This document shows positions 36,301-47,384 of a stretch of DNA of 64,000 nucleotides, piece after piece. The stretch lies in the NCBI RefSeq assembly GCF_000499385.1, contig NW_013652324.1, forward strand, positions 1-64,000, written 5' to 3'. The position numbers and the translations under genes were made by a program. The notes beneath the pieces were generated by a model. It was not told the origin of the DNA and ran no database searches. It worked only from the letters and a program-made list of their open reading frames with translations. Position 1 is the first letter of the stretch; every line of letters begins with the position of its first letter. The DNA comes from Eimeria necatrix (taxonomy: Eukaryota; Apicomplexa; Conoidasida; Eucoccidiorida; Eimeriidae).

Positions 36301-36530
36301 TCCTCTTTGAAGAGCTTCCAGTGCTTTGGTTCCTTCCTCAAGAAGATCGCGTGCAGGAATCTACATCCATATACATGTGCCCTTTGTACAAGGTGCCGAG
36401 TAGAAAGGGAACTCTCTCGACAACCGGGCATTCGACCAACTACATCACCAGTATTGAGCTTCCGTGTATTGATCCCCCTGACGTGCCAATAAAGGCTGGC
36501 GTAGCTGCACTTCTTGCGCTTCAGGACTAA
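15385..36530 (+). CDS. Axonemal (inner-arm type) dynein heavy chain
   Basis: A very large, many-exon gene for the ATP-driven motor of ciliary axonemes. The first two exons (15385-15478; 15719-about 15942) join in phase. Tail and linker exons follow, with LPLEPFDD (about 16040), VYAFDD/FHVQW (about 16395-16455), [11 protein letters not shown] (about 16615), [10 protein letters not shown] (about 16810) and RAMNKIAFD (about 17100), and later [12 protein letters not shown] (about 21725). The motor has six AAA modules, stalk, microtubule-binding domain and C-terminal domain, annotated separately. The protein ends [10 protein letters not shown] at 36530, close to the usual dynein ending. The short single-copy tail and N-terminal motifs resemble the DNAH1/3/7/12 inner-arm group, with DNAH1 my closest guess. 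In coccidia only the microgamete is flagellated, so expression there is expected from known biology. No disabling change was seen. Confidence 0.93.
21577..21648 (+). repeat. 36-bp tandem duplication in a dynein intron
   Basis: Two adjacent 36-bp copies begin TTCCACGACATTAACTTCAA and TTCCAAGACATTAACTTCAA. They lie between the exon ending EEWANLIMT (donor GTCAGT near 21556) and the exon beginning [12 protein letters not shown] (near 21692). Both copies are open in frame, so a reader could mistake them for coding sequence. Confidence 0.7.
23324..23880 (+). other. Dynein AAA1 module (main ATPase)
   Basis: Walker A GPAGTGKT at 23338-23361, followed by [10 protein letters not shown]. The Walker B region [10 protein letters not shown] is near 23482-23510. 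The next exon carries [18 protein letters not shown] near 23795-23850. All signature residues of the principal hydrolysis site are intact, so the motor should be active. An intron splits the module between 23521 and about 23660. Confidence 0.95.
24030..24995 (+). other. Dynein AAA2 module
   Basis: The region begins [16 protein letters not shown]. Walker A GPTGGGKT is at 24489-24512, then [11 protein letters not shown] following exon holds [23 protein letters not shown] (read in two parts) and [20 protein letters not shown] around 24838-24895, the usual AAA2 Walker B region. Confidence 0.93.
25660..26620 (+). other. Dynein AAA3 module
   Basis: Walker A GPTGTGKT at 25849-25872. A later exon encodes [19 protein letters not shown] (about 26185-26240), the AAA3 Walker B and pre-sensor signature. 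The next exon has [17 protein letters not shown] and [20 protein letters not shown] near 26380-26505. AAA3 normally regulates motor release from microtubules; motifs here look intact. Confidence 0.93.
26800..28545 (+). other. Dynein AAA4 module
   Basis: Starts around [16 protein letters not shown] (about 26880). The nucleotide loop is GVRGSGRQS at 27797-27823; most axonemal dyneins have GVGGSGRQS or GVGGSGKQS, so one glycine is replaced by arginine. The module ends with [20 protein letters not shown] and CCTINWFSE near 28440-28520, the conserved AAA4 end before the stalk. Confidence 0.9.
28545..30490 (+). other. Dynein stalk and microtubule-binding domain
   Basis: The exon at about 28860-29049 (reading [19 protein letters not shown], then [18 protein letters not shown]) and the exon at about 29190-29520 (ending [19 protein letters not shown]) form the ascending coiled coil. 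The binding tip spans about 29630-30060 with [32 protein letters not shown] and [12 protein letters not shown]. The returning coil follows ([20 protein letters not shown]), continuing to about 30490. Heptad-like spacing is clear by eye. Confidence 0.9.
30520..36530 (+). other. Dynein AAA5, AAA6 and C-terminal domain
   Basis: AAA5 begins near [15 protein letters not shown] (about 30605) and contains [20 protein letters not shown] and [17 protein letters not shown] near 30835-30950. The next exons hold [20 protein letters not shown] and [15 protein letters not shown], then an AAA5/6 helical region (31690-31960). AAA6 follows through about 34560. The C-terminal cap has [10 protein letters not shown] (about 36062), [13 protein letters not shown] and [17 protein letters not shown] before the stop at 36530. 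Confidence 0.9.
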
Positions 36531-39500
36531 AAGCTCAGCTGCTTTTGAAACGAAGCCGCTGTTAGTGCAGGCAGTTATGCCTCACGTCGATCACTAGAAA
36601 CAAAACACAACAAGGTGCTCATATGCTGACACATTTCAGCAGCAGCATGCGGGACACGTATAGTGCGCTCGAAAGTTCCAAATCGGAAAGAAAACCGTAA
36701 TTGGGGGTTTGCCTAGCAGTTTGACTGATTCTCAATTACCTGCTTCCATGGCTACGAAACTGTTCAGAAATGGTACGTATATGCAAAGTACGACTGCAGC
36801 TTAGTAGCATCGAAGTAGCCCTTTACGAGCGAATAGCTAATCTGCATGGTTCTTGTCACGTTGCAGTGAGGGTTCTGCAGACGTGCGATGGCATATCTAC
36901 CGACAAAGCCATGAGCTGCGAAAAATTAGATTAATTGAATGGGCCAAAGAGTACACGCCACATGCCAAAAGCACAGGCATGCAACTGAATATGTTCAGTA
37001 GAAACACGCATGCCAATTAAGTCACCATGTGCTGGCCAATCGCAGCGGTCACGGGTGGTGAGAAATGTCTGACACTGAAGTATATCAAGCTGTATATCCC
37101 TTGTGTCAAATTTGTATTTCTCATGCTTGCGCACCGCAAGTTGTCCACTATTATACCTTGGAAGGCGCTCATCTAAAGGCCCAGCCAGAGTTCCTTTTAC
37201 TGAGCGGCTTTTGTAGTTTTATTCTGTCAGCCAAGCAAAAACCATTTGAAATAACCTAGCAAAGCAAAATGGCACCCCCCCCTGCGCAAACAGCAGTACA
37301 GCAGTAGTCCAGACTCACTACTCCCTCTTTTTCTGCGGCATAGGGCTAAAACTACAGTATGATGAAGGCGAAATGGACCTTTCTCGTCTCCAAAGTGGAG
37401 CTTCAAAGTACTGAGCCCACATCATTTCGGATGCTGCAAAAAATATGGCCAGTGTAATGCTAGGAAGTCTGAATTACCAATGTTGAAAGTGATTTCGCTA
37501 TTCATCGCTACACGTTGTTTCCCGTCAGCTTGATTAAACAGTCGCATTTGCACGTGAAGCATTCGCACAACCTCCGAACACTGCCGGCCATCCTCAGTGT
37601 CTTGATGAGGCTAAAATAGGCCAACGTCACTTTGAAACTGCAACACCGGAATTTGGTATGATTTCGCAATTAGGAGAGTGCAGCTGTTGAATTGCTTTTG
37701 CGAAACTGTACGTGGAATTCATTTAGCAATAAATAAACACCAACTGCCCTGGCACTTCAAACGTGCACTGCGGCTGCCTCCTTCGCTCAGTTCCTTCTGG
37801 TTTCCTCCACGACACAGAAGCCGCATTACTCGACAATCAAGCATGCCTCTCCCGAGTGCCCTCATTCGTAATAGGATAGTCAATACTACATCGCCGAGCA
37901 CCCAGTTCGAAGTGCTCACCCGTACACATACCGGCAGATGCCGTGCATTAATTATTTACAGCAACCTCGTAGAGCTTATATGAAAAGCAAAACTGATGTT
38001 ACGAATGGACGAAGTCTTCTTTGAGAGCTCCCTACCACGTGGCTAGTTCCTAAATTATGGCCTGAACCGCTCTCGTGGTTTTTGGCGTTTCGGACGAACC
38101 TAATTAAACAGTCGCTTCGTGGGCTCAGGTGCTGAGCTTGAAACGACCGACACTAAGAGAAGCTACGCAACTTCCTCAGCTACAGCTTGAATTCACCCAA
38201 TCCTACAAAACCGCCATGGAGGCCGCCCGTTCGCCGTGCATCTTAGAAGGAGAACGTCCGCATAGTTTTTCAAGCAAATCTTAATATCTCCACAGAGTAA
38301 ATAATCAAACACACCAGCGGGATCGCCATCTACTGGCGAGGCAGGTCGTCGCATGACGCGTAGGCATGCGGGTTGATGTCCTCAAATGACTCCTCTTAAA
38401 CGTCAAAGTGAGCGTTCCTTGGGCCAGTTTGTGAACTATTAGTTATTGTTGCATGAAACGACGCAGAAAATGACTAAAAGTCGAAATAGAACTGCCCCCT
38501 GGGGGCAGAACTACTCTCGAGGGACAGTTTCCCCCGACGGCTGTCCTGTGACACCACGAAAGTGGCCCTGCGCCGCATTCCGTAATATGCAAAGTTATTG
38601 CGTTACCCATAATTCGAAGTAATAGGCACCAGTGAGTAAGTTCAAAGCCTAGAGGCTCTCCAAAGCCTGCGCTCGTCCGGCTCATGTTACGTTTCGCCGG
38701 AAGGCGGCACCTCGTAGTGCCCACACCTCAAAAAAAAATTGCTTAAGGAGCCTAAACTTCTTATTTCAGGAAGTAGCAAGTAACTGCATTTATTATGGCT
38801 TCCCTGCAGGGACAGGAATTTCATAACTCAGCTATGTTCGCTTCGTAGTCATGACACAGCGCTATCGGCGCATGCATTTTGGCTGGGCCAAGGAACTTAC
38901 CGCCAACGCCGCTGTGCGGCCTCTTCGTGTCCTACTATGTGTGAGTTTTCTAGGAGAGGAATGCTTGAAATGAGCTGAAAAACCTAATTACACACCTTCA
39001 ATGTACTCTAGCTGCACATGACGCAAGTGACCCGTGGCAGTGCTAATGCAGCATTCCCTTTTGAAGCATGCTCGGACTCAAGGCAGTATTCGAAATCAAT
39101 CTAAACACTATTTCACAAAGCCATTGTATTGTGCCTGAAAAGGAGCTACATGCGGTTTGGTGAACCCTTGACCAGCAACAAGACTATGGTTACTTTGGCT
39201 CTAGAACAGCTGCTGTACTGGGAAGTGCTTTGATCATATTTGCCTACAGCCACACTTACCGATATTTGCTTAGTCTACAAAAGCAGGCAATTTTAGGGGA
39301 ACGCCACTTTTGAAGCTGCACTATTTCTGAACTGGAGCGCAGCCTGAATGGCTGCAGTTTCGAGCAGCATGTACCCCTAGCTAGTCGCAGGTTCACTCAT
39401 CCTTCGTCGTACTCGGTACAGGCGGCCAGCTACTTAAGAACTTCTGCTACGGCTTTTCTAGTGGAAGGGAGGCCATTGGCTTGTATTCCATGCACAGCGC

Positions 39501-39559
39501 TTCGTTTCACAGGCCTCAATAGACTAATGAACAGAAACTGAAACCCACTGGAAGAAACC
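36531..39559. other. Three-kilobase intergenic gap
   Basis: No convincing gene on either strand. Short open frames (for example 37678-37983 plus and 38443-38724 minus) lack motifs and good splice partners. The stretch holds the dynein 3' region on the left and the cullin promoter region on the right. Confidence 0.55.
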
Positions 39560-42500
39560 ATGGCAGAGTCATCGCCAGCTTCTAATCAGGGGTTTGGCGC
39601 GTCAAGTCGTGCAGCGAAGCGACAAAGACGAAGGTCTGGTGGTTTGTCACCGAGAGAAACGATGCCCACTGTAGACCGACAGGCCCTTGACTCACAAGCA
39701 GCGCCACAACCTCCATCACCAGGCGTCCGCACTCGGCGTCTCGCAGCATCAGAGAGGGATCACCTTCGGCAGCTAGGACAGACTGAAGTGCTGCCTCAGG
39801 ATCAGCGGACGCAGCGGCGTTCCACTCGTCGTCTCCTGCAGCTAAGCAAGCGCCAGTCGCCTGCAGCTTCGTCAGATGATCCTGGGAATCCAAGCCACGC
39901 ACTGGCCAATGAGCCTTGTTCAGAAGGACACCCTTTGCCAGAACAGTGGAGACCTGAATCTTCTGCCGGTGCGCGCGAGGAATGTAGGTCAACAAGGGTC
40001 TCGAGGAGGCAAAGGCGAAAGCCTGGAGGCGCACGAGGTTCGTCTGGGTGCACACGAGGATCAATTATGTTAGCAGGTCAAGCGGGCCCTCAAGAATCAG
40101 CCTGCGCCCGTCTCGGTACCTGCGAGAGCTCCGAAGGAGCTCAATTTTCTGCGTTAGAGTGCAATCGCCTTCCAGTCTATAAGAAGTTGTGGGCTGGAGA
40201 GGAGGAGAAAAAGAGGCAACTGCTTTTACTTTTATATAAGGCTCGCTCTGAGCTTCTTGAGCCATTTTTCGACATTTTTTCCCAGCACCAATTAGAAAAA
40301 GCAATTGCTCATGAGATCTGCACTCCAGGATCAATAGGTCTACCACAAGCCTCTGAGGAGCCAAGCGTTTGTCACAGAGATCCGTATGGAGGCACCTCAT
40401 CCTTGCGCGTTTTCAGTGGGACTGCGTACCTCTCACACAAGCATGTGGCAGCACTGTCTCATACAGCTTCTGGTGTGTAATTAATTGCTGTTTTTTGCTC
40501 GTGCATGGCCTACCGTGCTCAGTGATAGAGTACATGCGTTAGTAAAAGCTGCAATAGATGAGTGCAGGGTGGCGACTTCTTGATTGTGATTCTGCGTTTC
40601 AGGTTTGCATGCAGTGCTGCAGTCACCGACAGTGGCACGGTGGCATTTTCTTTTTTTTTGTTGCTTGCTGATTCGTTGCGCTGTTGTCGAACGCCTTCGA
40701 TACCGGCTTCACGCCATCAAGCAAGCGCCATCGTACGAAGAGGGTCAAAAAGCCGAAGATTTTGTGGTTGATTGCGTGAAGGCCTGGAAATCGTATACTC
40801 TTGCGCTGCTGCTTTTCAAGTATCTCTACGCCAGGGGTTCAGACGCTTTAACTCATCAGCAGCCTAATTGTTTCACTACCCCTGCAGGGTTAAGGACACA
40901 AGCACCAGAGTTCTCAGAAGACGCACTGTTGGCGGCAGAGGCAGCCGGGATAAACACCTCAACAGCACGTGAAGCTACAGCTCACGCAGCGACCAGGATT
41001 CTGTTCCAAGTTTCCACCATTGACGAGGCTGCCGTTGTCATCTTTGGAAGATTTGTCAGTAAAAACGAGTGCTGCACATTTGAATGCACAGATAGAAAGC
41101 ACTTCGTTGATCGCATATCTGATTGAGATAAATTTTTCTGGGCCCGCATGAAGCGCTGTCATCAACGAAAGCTGAACAGTGTATCAATGGTTGCCAGTTA
41201 AGCAATTATAATGAAGGCTCGCCAGTAGTGTTTGACTTGTGTTCTTGGCGTTAGGCACTAAGCGGACTTATAGATGCGTTGAGGTCTCAAGTATGGAAGG
41301 AAATAGACAAGATAAGGCGAAAGTGCTCTAGGACGATTATCGATGCAGCAGTTGCCACGTGTGCAGCAAACAATCCACAGAAACAAAGTCTATCAGGATC
41401 TGTCGAGCGGTGCCGGATTTCGGGGAACCAAGGCCTGCTTTTCAAAGAAAGCACCGATAAGCTGTTGCAAGGATGCCAAAATCAACAGCAGTCGGAGCAT
41501 CAAACCACACGTCAAGTCGAGCTTTCCTGTATAGCGTTAAATAGAGAGGATAATAGTCCTACAAATGAGCATGAGGCAACCGATGGACCAATGCGCAAGC
41601 ACTGGAGACTGGAGCGCAAGGGATTGCAAAAGGATCCGCAGCTAGATGAAGATCATGATGCACAACTGGTGTCTCTGCTTGCTGAGGAGGTGTATGGCAT
41701 GCCAGCTCCTTCTTTTGCTCAAAAGCTACAGCCAATGGTTACTCGTGAAACAACTTTGCCGCCAAAAGCCGAGGAGGGATCAACAAAGATACTTCAACAT
41801 AGGCTGCTTCAAGCAGCTGCTCCAGTTGAACCGAACATGCTGCCCCTAGGGGAAAGAGCTTTACCCGCATATGCAAAGAAATCTACTGAATCAAAAGGGG
41901 CGCATGCGGAGGAAGCAAGACCAGCACTATCGCCTTCAAGACGTCAACCGAGAGCGGGCCAGCCACCAGTGCCAGCAGCTCCCCTTCAGTGGATTCGTGA
42001 GGCCTTAATTATTTTAAGAAGAATTGATGATCCTCAACACGTACAATTGCAGCGCCGGAAGAAAGCGGCAGTAGCTTCAGGAGCTTGCGTCAATTCCCCT
42101 CCACCAGCCCAAACTGCCGGGAATTCATTTCAACAGGAAGACTTAACGGATAACTCCGCAGTGGCAACAGTCACAGCAGCTTCCTGCAGGAATGCTCTGC
42201 AGCCGCTTTTTAGGAATAGCCGATTGTTGTACGTTATCTGGACTGGCGCCGGTGGCGGACCCTGGGGAGGGTGCTCAAAAATTTGGTTTCAACACAGGAG
42301 GTATGTTTGCAAGCAAAACAGCGAAATATGCCTACACGAAGAATCATAGGAAAGCCCTTACGGGCTTTGAGCTCAGAGAATCCTACCTTAATTTTCTTCT
42401 GCAGTGTGGAAGGAAAACGACTTTTGGAGCTGCCGATTCTGTTTCCATAACGCTTCTAAAAGTACTTGACCTTGATGCTCGTACCAGACCGTAAAAGCAT

Positions 42501-45500
42501 ATACGGAAGGCCTTTTGAAGATACATTAATAACTTCTAATGGAGAGTTATGCATAAAACAATGTTGAGCAGGCTCGCTTGATTTGCATGTTTTACTCTCT
42601 AGGAGGTTGCTGGAAGGGGTTGCTACAGCACATGCAGACGCAGCTTCTGAGATGATGGCGGAAGGTGTGGAGCTTCGGGTGTTTCTTCGCTCTGTGGAAG
42701 CACTTATTTCGGCAGAGAGGTCTCTAAACGAGACGTGTTTCGGCTCCCCAGTAGGCACGTGCTGATGCTCTGCACCCTTTGAAACATCGTGAAATGCGTT
42801 CGACGCTACCAAATGGTAAAAGCTCTGCTGGGGAGCTCTGATGGCACCGACACAACACTTACTTAAGACAAGTAGTAACATGAACCGAGGAAAAAAGTAA
42901 AATTTACTTTGTGATGCCTGCTCTACCCCGCTTTCAGCTGATACTGCAGTGCAGGTGGCTCAACAAGTTTTACTCAGAAAAAACTTCGACAAAGTTTTGC
43001 TGTTGTCTCCCACACTCCGCCAACTTTTAAGAGAAGATGACTGGAGTGGTGAGCAATCACCAGCTATAAATTGTTTGCCTTTGCAGATCATGTTCAAGGC
43101 GGTGAGCTTGCCTGACTATGCGCTTTCCAAATGTAAATGTTTTTGCGCCTTTGCTTGCTTTTCTTAGCAGTTTTTGTTTAGCTTTTTCCTGTGAAGTACG
43201 CTGCAGCTGTGGTGCTGCTCTTGCACTGGGCCAAGGAGTGGCCAGAGTGCCTAGACAGCATTGCTCATCAGCTGCGTTTTTACTGGTCTTCCTCACTCAC
43301 CGATTCCATTCAGTACGAAAACTGAGAGTGGCTTGCAGCTCTGCAAACGCCATTCCTTAAATCACAGTTGCACTATTTCCTGATGATGTGTAAAAATTCT
43401 AAAGCAGTTTGCTGGTAGGACTCCCGACGCTTTTTTTGAATCCACCCGTGCGCTATTTTCTTGCGGCGACTGTGTGGTCAGATGCGCATCCACCCAGTGG
43501 GACCTCATATGCTCAGCTTGCCGTGAGGGGCAGCGAGTTATTAGGGGAGGGACAATTAATGCAAGTACTGCAGACGTTTTGGTTACAGATGCAAGCAGTC
43601 GTGAAGAACAGACACAAAGGGATGGCAGTGGGACTTCAGCAGCAGCTGAAAGTCCCAAGATTGCCTGCTCAATAAAACACAAAGTTACGCCGTTAGGAGA
43701 GGAAGAAATATCAGAAAAAGCAGCCGAACCAACCAAAGCGGATACAACAGAAACAGTCACACACTGCGATTTTTGTCCCCTTAGGGGGGAGATGTTTGTG
43801 CTGTTGTTGCTGCAATACCTCAAGAGGTCAGAAAAGCAGCTGGCAGTATTTTGCAGCAATTCATCAGCTGCTGTTGAAGCCCGAAATCAGGTATTCGCAT
43901 TCCAATTGCTTGCTGTTGTTACTTAACCTTTGGCTTGAAAGACTCATGTTTTGATCGTTTTCCCCTGTTCACTATTGTAATAGACTACGGCATTGCTACA
44001 ACCAAAAAGCGCTCAGCGGGAATTCGAATTTGCTGAAGTGATAGGCTTCTCCCTTTCATGTTTGAGGTGCGCACGCAGGCTTTCGACCGGGTTGTCTCTG
44101 ATCCCGAAGTAACAAAGTGCCTAGCGTGCACTGTGGGTGCATCAGGGGAAATCCTCACTGTAGAAGAGGCGGTGGCTACTTATATGGACTCACAGATTAG
44201 ACGTGCAGCAGCAAAGTCCGCTCAAGAGGGACACGAAATCACGGATACTAAAGACTGGGAAGTATGCTTGAAACAAACCCGCTGCTGAGCGTGCCTAGTG
44301 TAGCACTTTTAGTGCTGCTGCCCTGCTTCAGCTGTGCGCCTGGAATGCCAGCTTGTTCCTTCTGCGTTCAGGAGAACATAGGTCGGCTCTGCTCAAGGCT
44401 TCACTTTCCTGAACGTTTTCTCTCCGCATATGCAAGACTGTTAGCCTGCAGGCTGTTACCAGAGTGGGCAACTTGGGGCCTGCTTAGCGGAAAACAAATT
44501 TCGTCAGATTGGGGAAAGCTTGCCAACCTTACCAACAAAAGTCCCATTCACCTAAGACTTGCTCGTGCGCGTGATGCTGGAAACACCCAGTATACGTACA
44601 GGGCCTTCTTTGAAAACATTGATTTTACAGATAGCAAAGGGTTTACGAGTAGTGTAGACATTTTTTCTGGAGCAGCAGCGCAAGTGTGTGGTCTAGAAAT
44701 GAGAGTTTGGAAGGCAGTACAACATGCTTTTGAGGCTCGCTGTCCAGTTCCTCCAGAAGAACAGTGGCGGGTCAGCCAGGTTATAGCGGACATTGCTGCA
44801 GCAAGAGAGACATTGCTCTTGTACACAAAGCGAATGCAGCAGACAAACGCCGCTACAATTGCCAGATCATCAGCGAATCCTCCCTATGAAGAATCTACCA
44901 GCGTATCTGCTGAAGAGAGGGCCAACGACCAAAGTGCAGAAGGACGAACTGTCTCGTCTCCGTTATCCCCTCAAACGTTGTTTCCGGCTGATCCAGGGGA
45001 CACTTCTGATCTCCCTACTTCAAGCGGATCAGACAACGTAAAGTGCAGCAGCTTTGAAGCCCTGGTTCTTACAAAGACCGCCTGGGAGATTCACCTGCCT
45101 TCAGCAACAATTGAAACAAGACGGCTTCCGCCCCAGCCATCTGGACCAGACACGTTTCCGAGCGAACTCAGAAAAAGCTTAATAAGCATTGATGGTTTGA
45201 ATATCCCAAGAGAGCTGCAAAATCACTTGGAAGTCGGTTTCACCTCTGCACATCACTGAAGATAGGGATGTACAATATTTCTTTTGTTAGCTGTACATTT
45301 TTGTTTATGGAAGTTATTGGGGAAAATTTGTTTTTGGACCCAATTCAAATGATGTGTACTCTTTGCTGTTGGCCCTGCTACTGAATCTCAGGTAACTGCA
45401 CTCTGCTGTTGGCCAATAATTAGTTTAGTTGTGCGTTCCGCTGCTTCTGCTGCCATTGCGTTTTGCGTCTATTCAGGCCTTTAGCCGAATGTACAAAGCT

Positions 45501-46752
45501 CACTTCCCAGAACGAAAGCTTTCATGGCTCTGGAGGGCGGGACACGCAGAGATGGCTCTCATAGTCCAACAGCAGAATCAGCACGAAGGCATCCATCAGA
45601 AGGGTGCTTGTACAATACCAACGAGTGCTGTTTTTCGCGTGTGCCTGGTTACAGCGCTTGTGCTTCTGCTCTTTAATGAGTATGCTATAGCAGTCAGCTT
45701 CTCCACCCGGTTGAAAAGAGTCTAATTTGCCAGCATTGCGATTATCGAAATAATTGCGATTACAGAAATAACGTGGTCTGCGGGAAGTGAAACAAACAGC
45801 AATAGTTGTGGTAATAGCAAAAATCTAGCGTACGTTTTAGTCTGTTATTTTTCACCGGTTGTGGCTTCGCAGAACTTCGTCTTTATCAGTCCAGGCAGTT
45901 GCCCACTTAACGGGAATTTCTGTAGAAGAAGCTTTTTCTGTGATGGAAAGTCTCCAAGTAGAGCCGCAGAATCTCTTGGTATGGCAAAATGCAGAGCTGT
46001 TTCCATCCTGCCTCTCTGGTCTTCGGAAACAGTAAAACAATTTCACACAAATTGTGGTAGTTTTCACGCTTTTCTCGAGCGCCCAGCTGAAAATATAGCC
46101 ACAGCGCTGGAGCGTGACTCTTGTTTCTTCATAGCGCAGGTCCTCAGAAAGCTCCTCATCCGTACAGTTCTGTTTCAATCCTGAAGTTGATATCAGGCGC
46201 CTTCCTTGCAGAGTCAATCCTCTCGCGGTAAATCTAAACCACGTGTCACAGTGATTGTCACAGTGATTGCTGACGAACCCAAAAGCCCTCCAAGAGAAGC
46301 GATATGCCGCAGTAGGCTGCAAGTCACTTTACGCTACTTTCTCATTCGTGCAGGCTGGATGCACAATGACTACGCACAGTCAGAAACGATCTTCAGGAAA
46401 AGTCAGAGGGTCTCTGGATGCAGAAGAGCGAGCTAGACTTGATGCGAAAGTTGTTAGGCTTTTTAAACAGCACCGTCGAATAACTCACCAGCAACTGATG
46501 CAGCATTTGCAAGAGCTTTCTGGAAACCATCTTTCTCAAGATAGCACGGGCGAGTATCAAGGATGGAAGCCGGAAGCTATTAAAGCATGCCTCGAAGGTC
46601 TCATGTCAAAGGAGTACATTATTAGAGATGAAACAGACCGGTAAGTACACGGTACTACAGTATCAAGCCTCAAGGGCACTCCTGCGACTCTGACAACGCA
46701 ACATTTTGAATGCTTGATGCGGTGCAGGAACGTTTATCAATATATTCCTTAA
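39560..46752 (+). CDS. Divergent cullin (ubiquitin-ligase scaffold) with long insertions
   Basis: Starts at an ATG in good context (AACCATGGC) in a 913-nt first exon (39560-40472) that is basic and Ser/Gln/Arg-rich and joins in phase to the next exon at 40615. Helical cullin-repeat exons follow (for example AWKSYTLALLLFKYLYA about 40775; RLLEGVATAHADAASEMM about 42600; AQQVLLRKNFDKVLLLSPTL about 42955). The cullin-homology half has FPERFLSAYARLLACRLLP (44409), LTKTAWEIHLP (45067), AFSRMYKAHFPERKLSW (45478) and a later VCLVTALVLLLFNEY (45640). The last exons give the winged-helix neddylation domain: DAKVVRLFKQHRRITHQQL, MSKEYIIRDETDR and terminal NVYQYIP (exons to 46640 and 46728-46752, in phase). 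The Lys in VVRLFK matches the NEDD8 acceptor. Disordered insertions at about 41380-42150 and 44830-45050 make it longer than usual cullins. Which cullin class is unclear. Confidence 0.82.
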
Positions 46753-47384
46753 AAAGTCTCCAGGGCCTTTTCACCAGCTTAAAAGGGCTTCTCACTCGTA
46801 CAGTGTTTCTGGCTCAACTGCTGTAGATTTAAAGCGGAAAGGAAACCGTCACAGTTTGCTATTTTACAAGAAAACCATCCAAACACATTCGACTCACAGA
46901 AATGAAAATGCCTGCTTTGTAGCGTCAGGCTTCTCTCACCTTGTGTATTCGGTTTGCACAAGTATGGTCATGCTTGATCACACATGATATCGTTTTCTAA
47001 GCCTTACCTACCTACTGCAGCGACAACGAATATTGATACAAGCTCTGCGAATATAGAATAAGCCCAACGATAGCTGCTTGTAGGCACTGCGCTCCATTGT
47101 ATGTTGGAGCGGAAATACATGAAGCTCGTTGCTTGGATGTAAAGCTGGAACCGAGCTTTTGCAAAATTGCGATCTGGGGAGGGCCGCAGGCGAATCTTAA
47201 CTGAGCACGTAGGCCTAACCAGTCTATGGCGTTGTTTAACGAGAATATCATTGTCTCTAGAAAGCACACCACCGCGCAGAACGCACTACTGCAACGATTG
47301 ATTTCATCACGTCACTGTGCCAGTGCATATATCTAAGCAATCGATCTACTGAAACAAAATCGACAAAACAATAATACTAGCGAT
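46753..47384. other. Short intergenic stretch
   Basis: The 3' flank of the cullin. Two overlapping minus-strand open frames near 47004-47272 have no recognisable content and start at weak sites. Nothing else is visible. Confidence 0.5.

Noticed and set aside
39582..40064. Minus-strand ORF of 160 codons
   Set aside because: It is a shadow of the first cullin exon on the opposite strand and has no motif.
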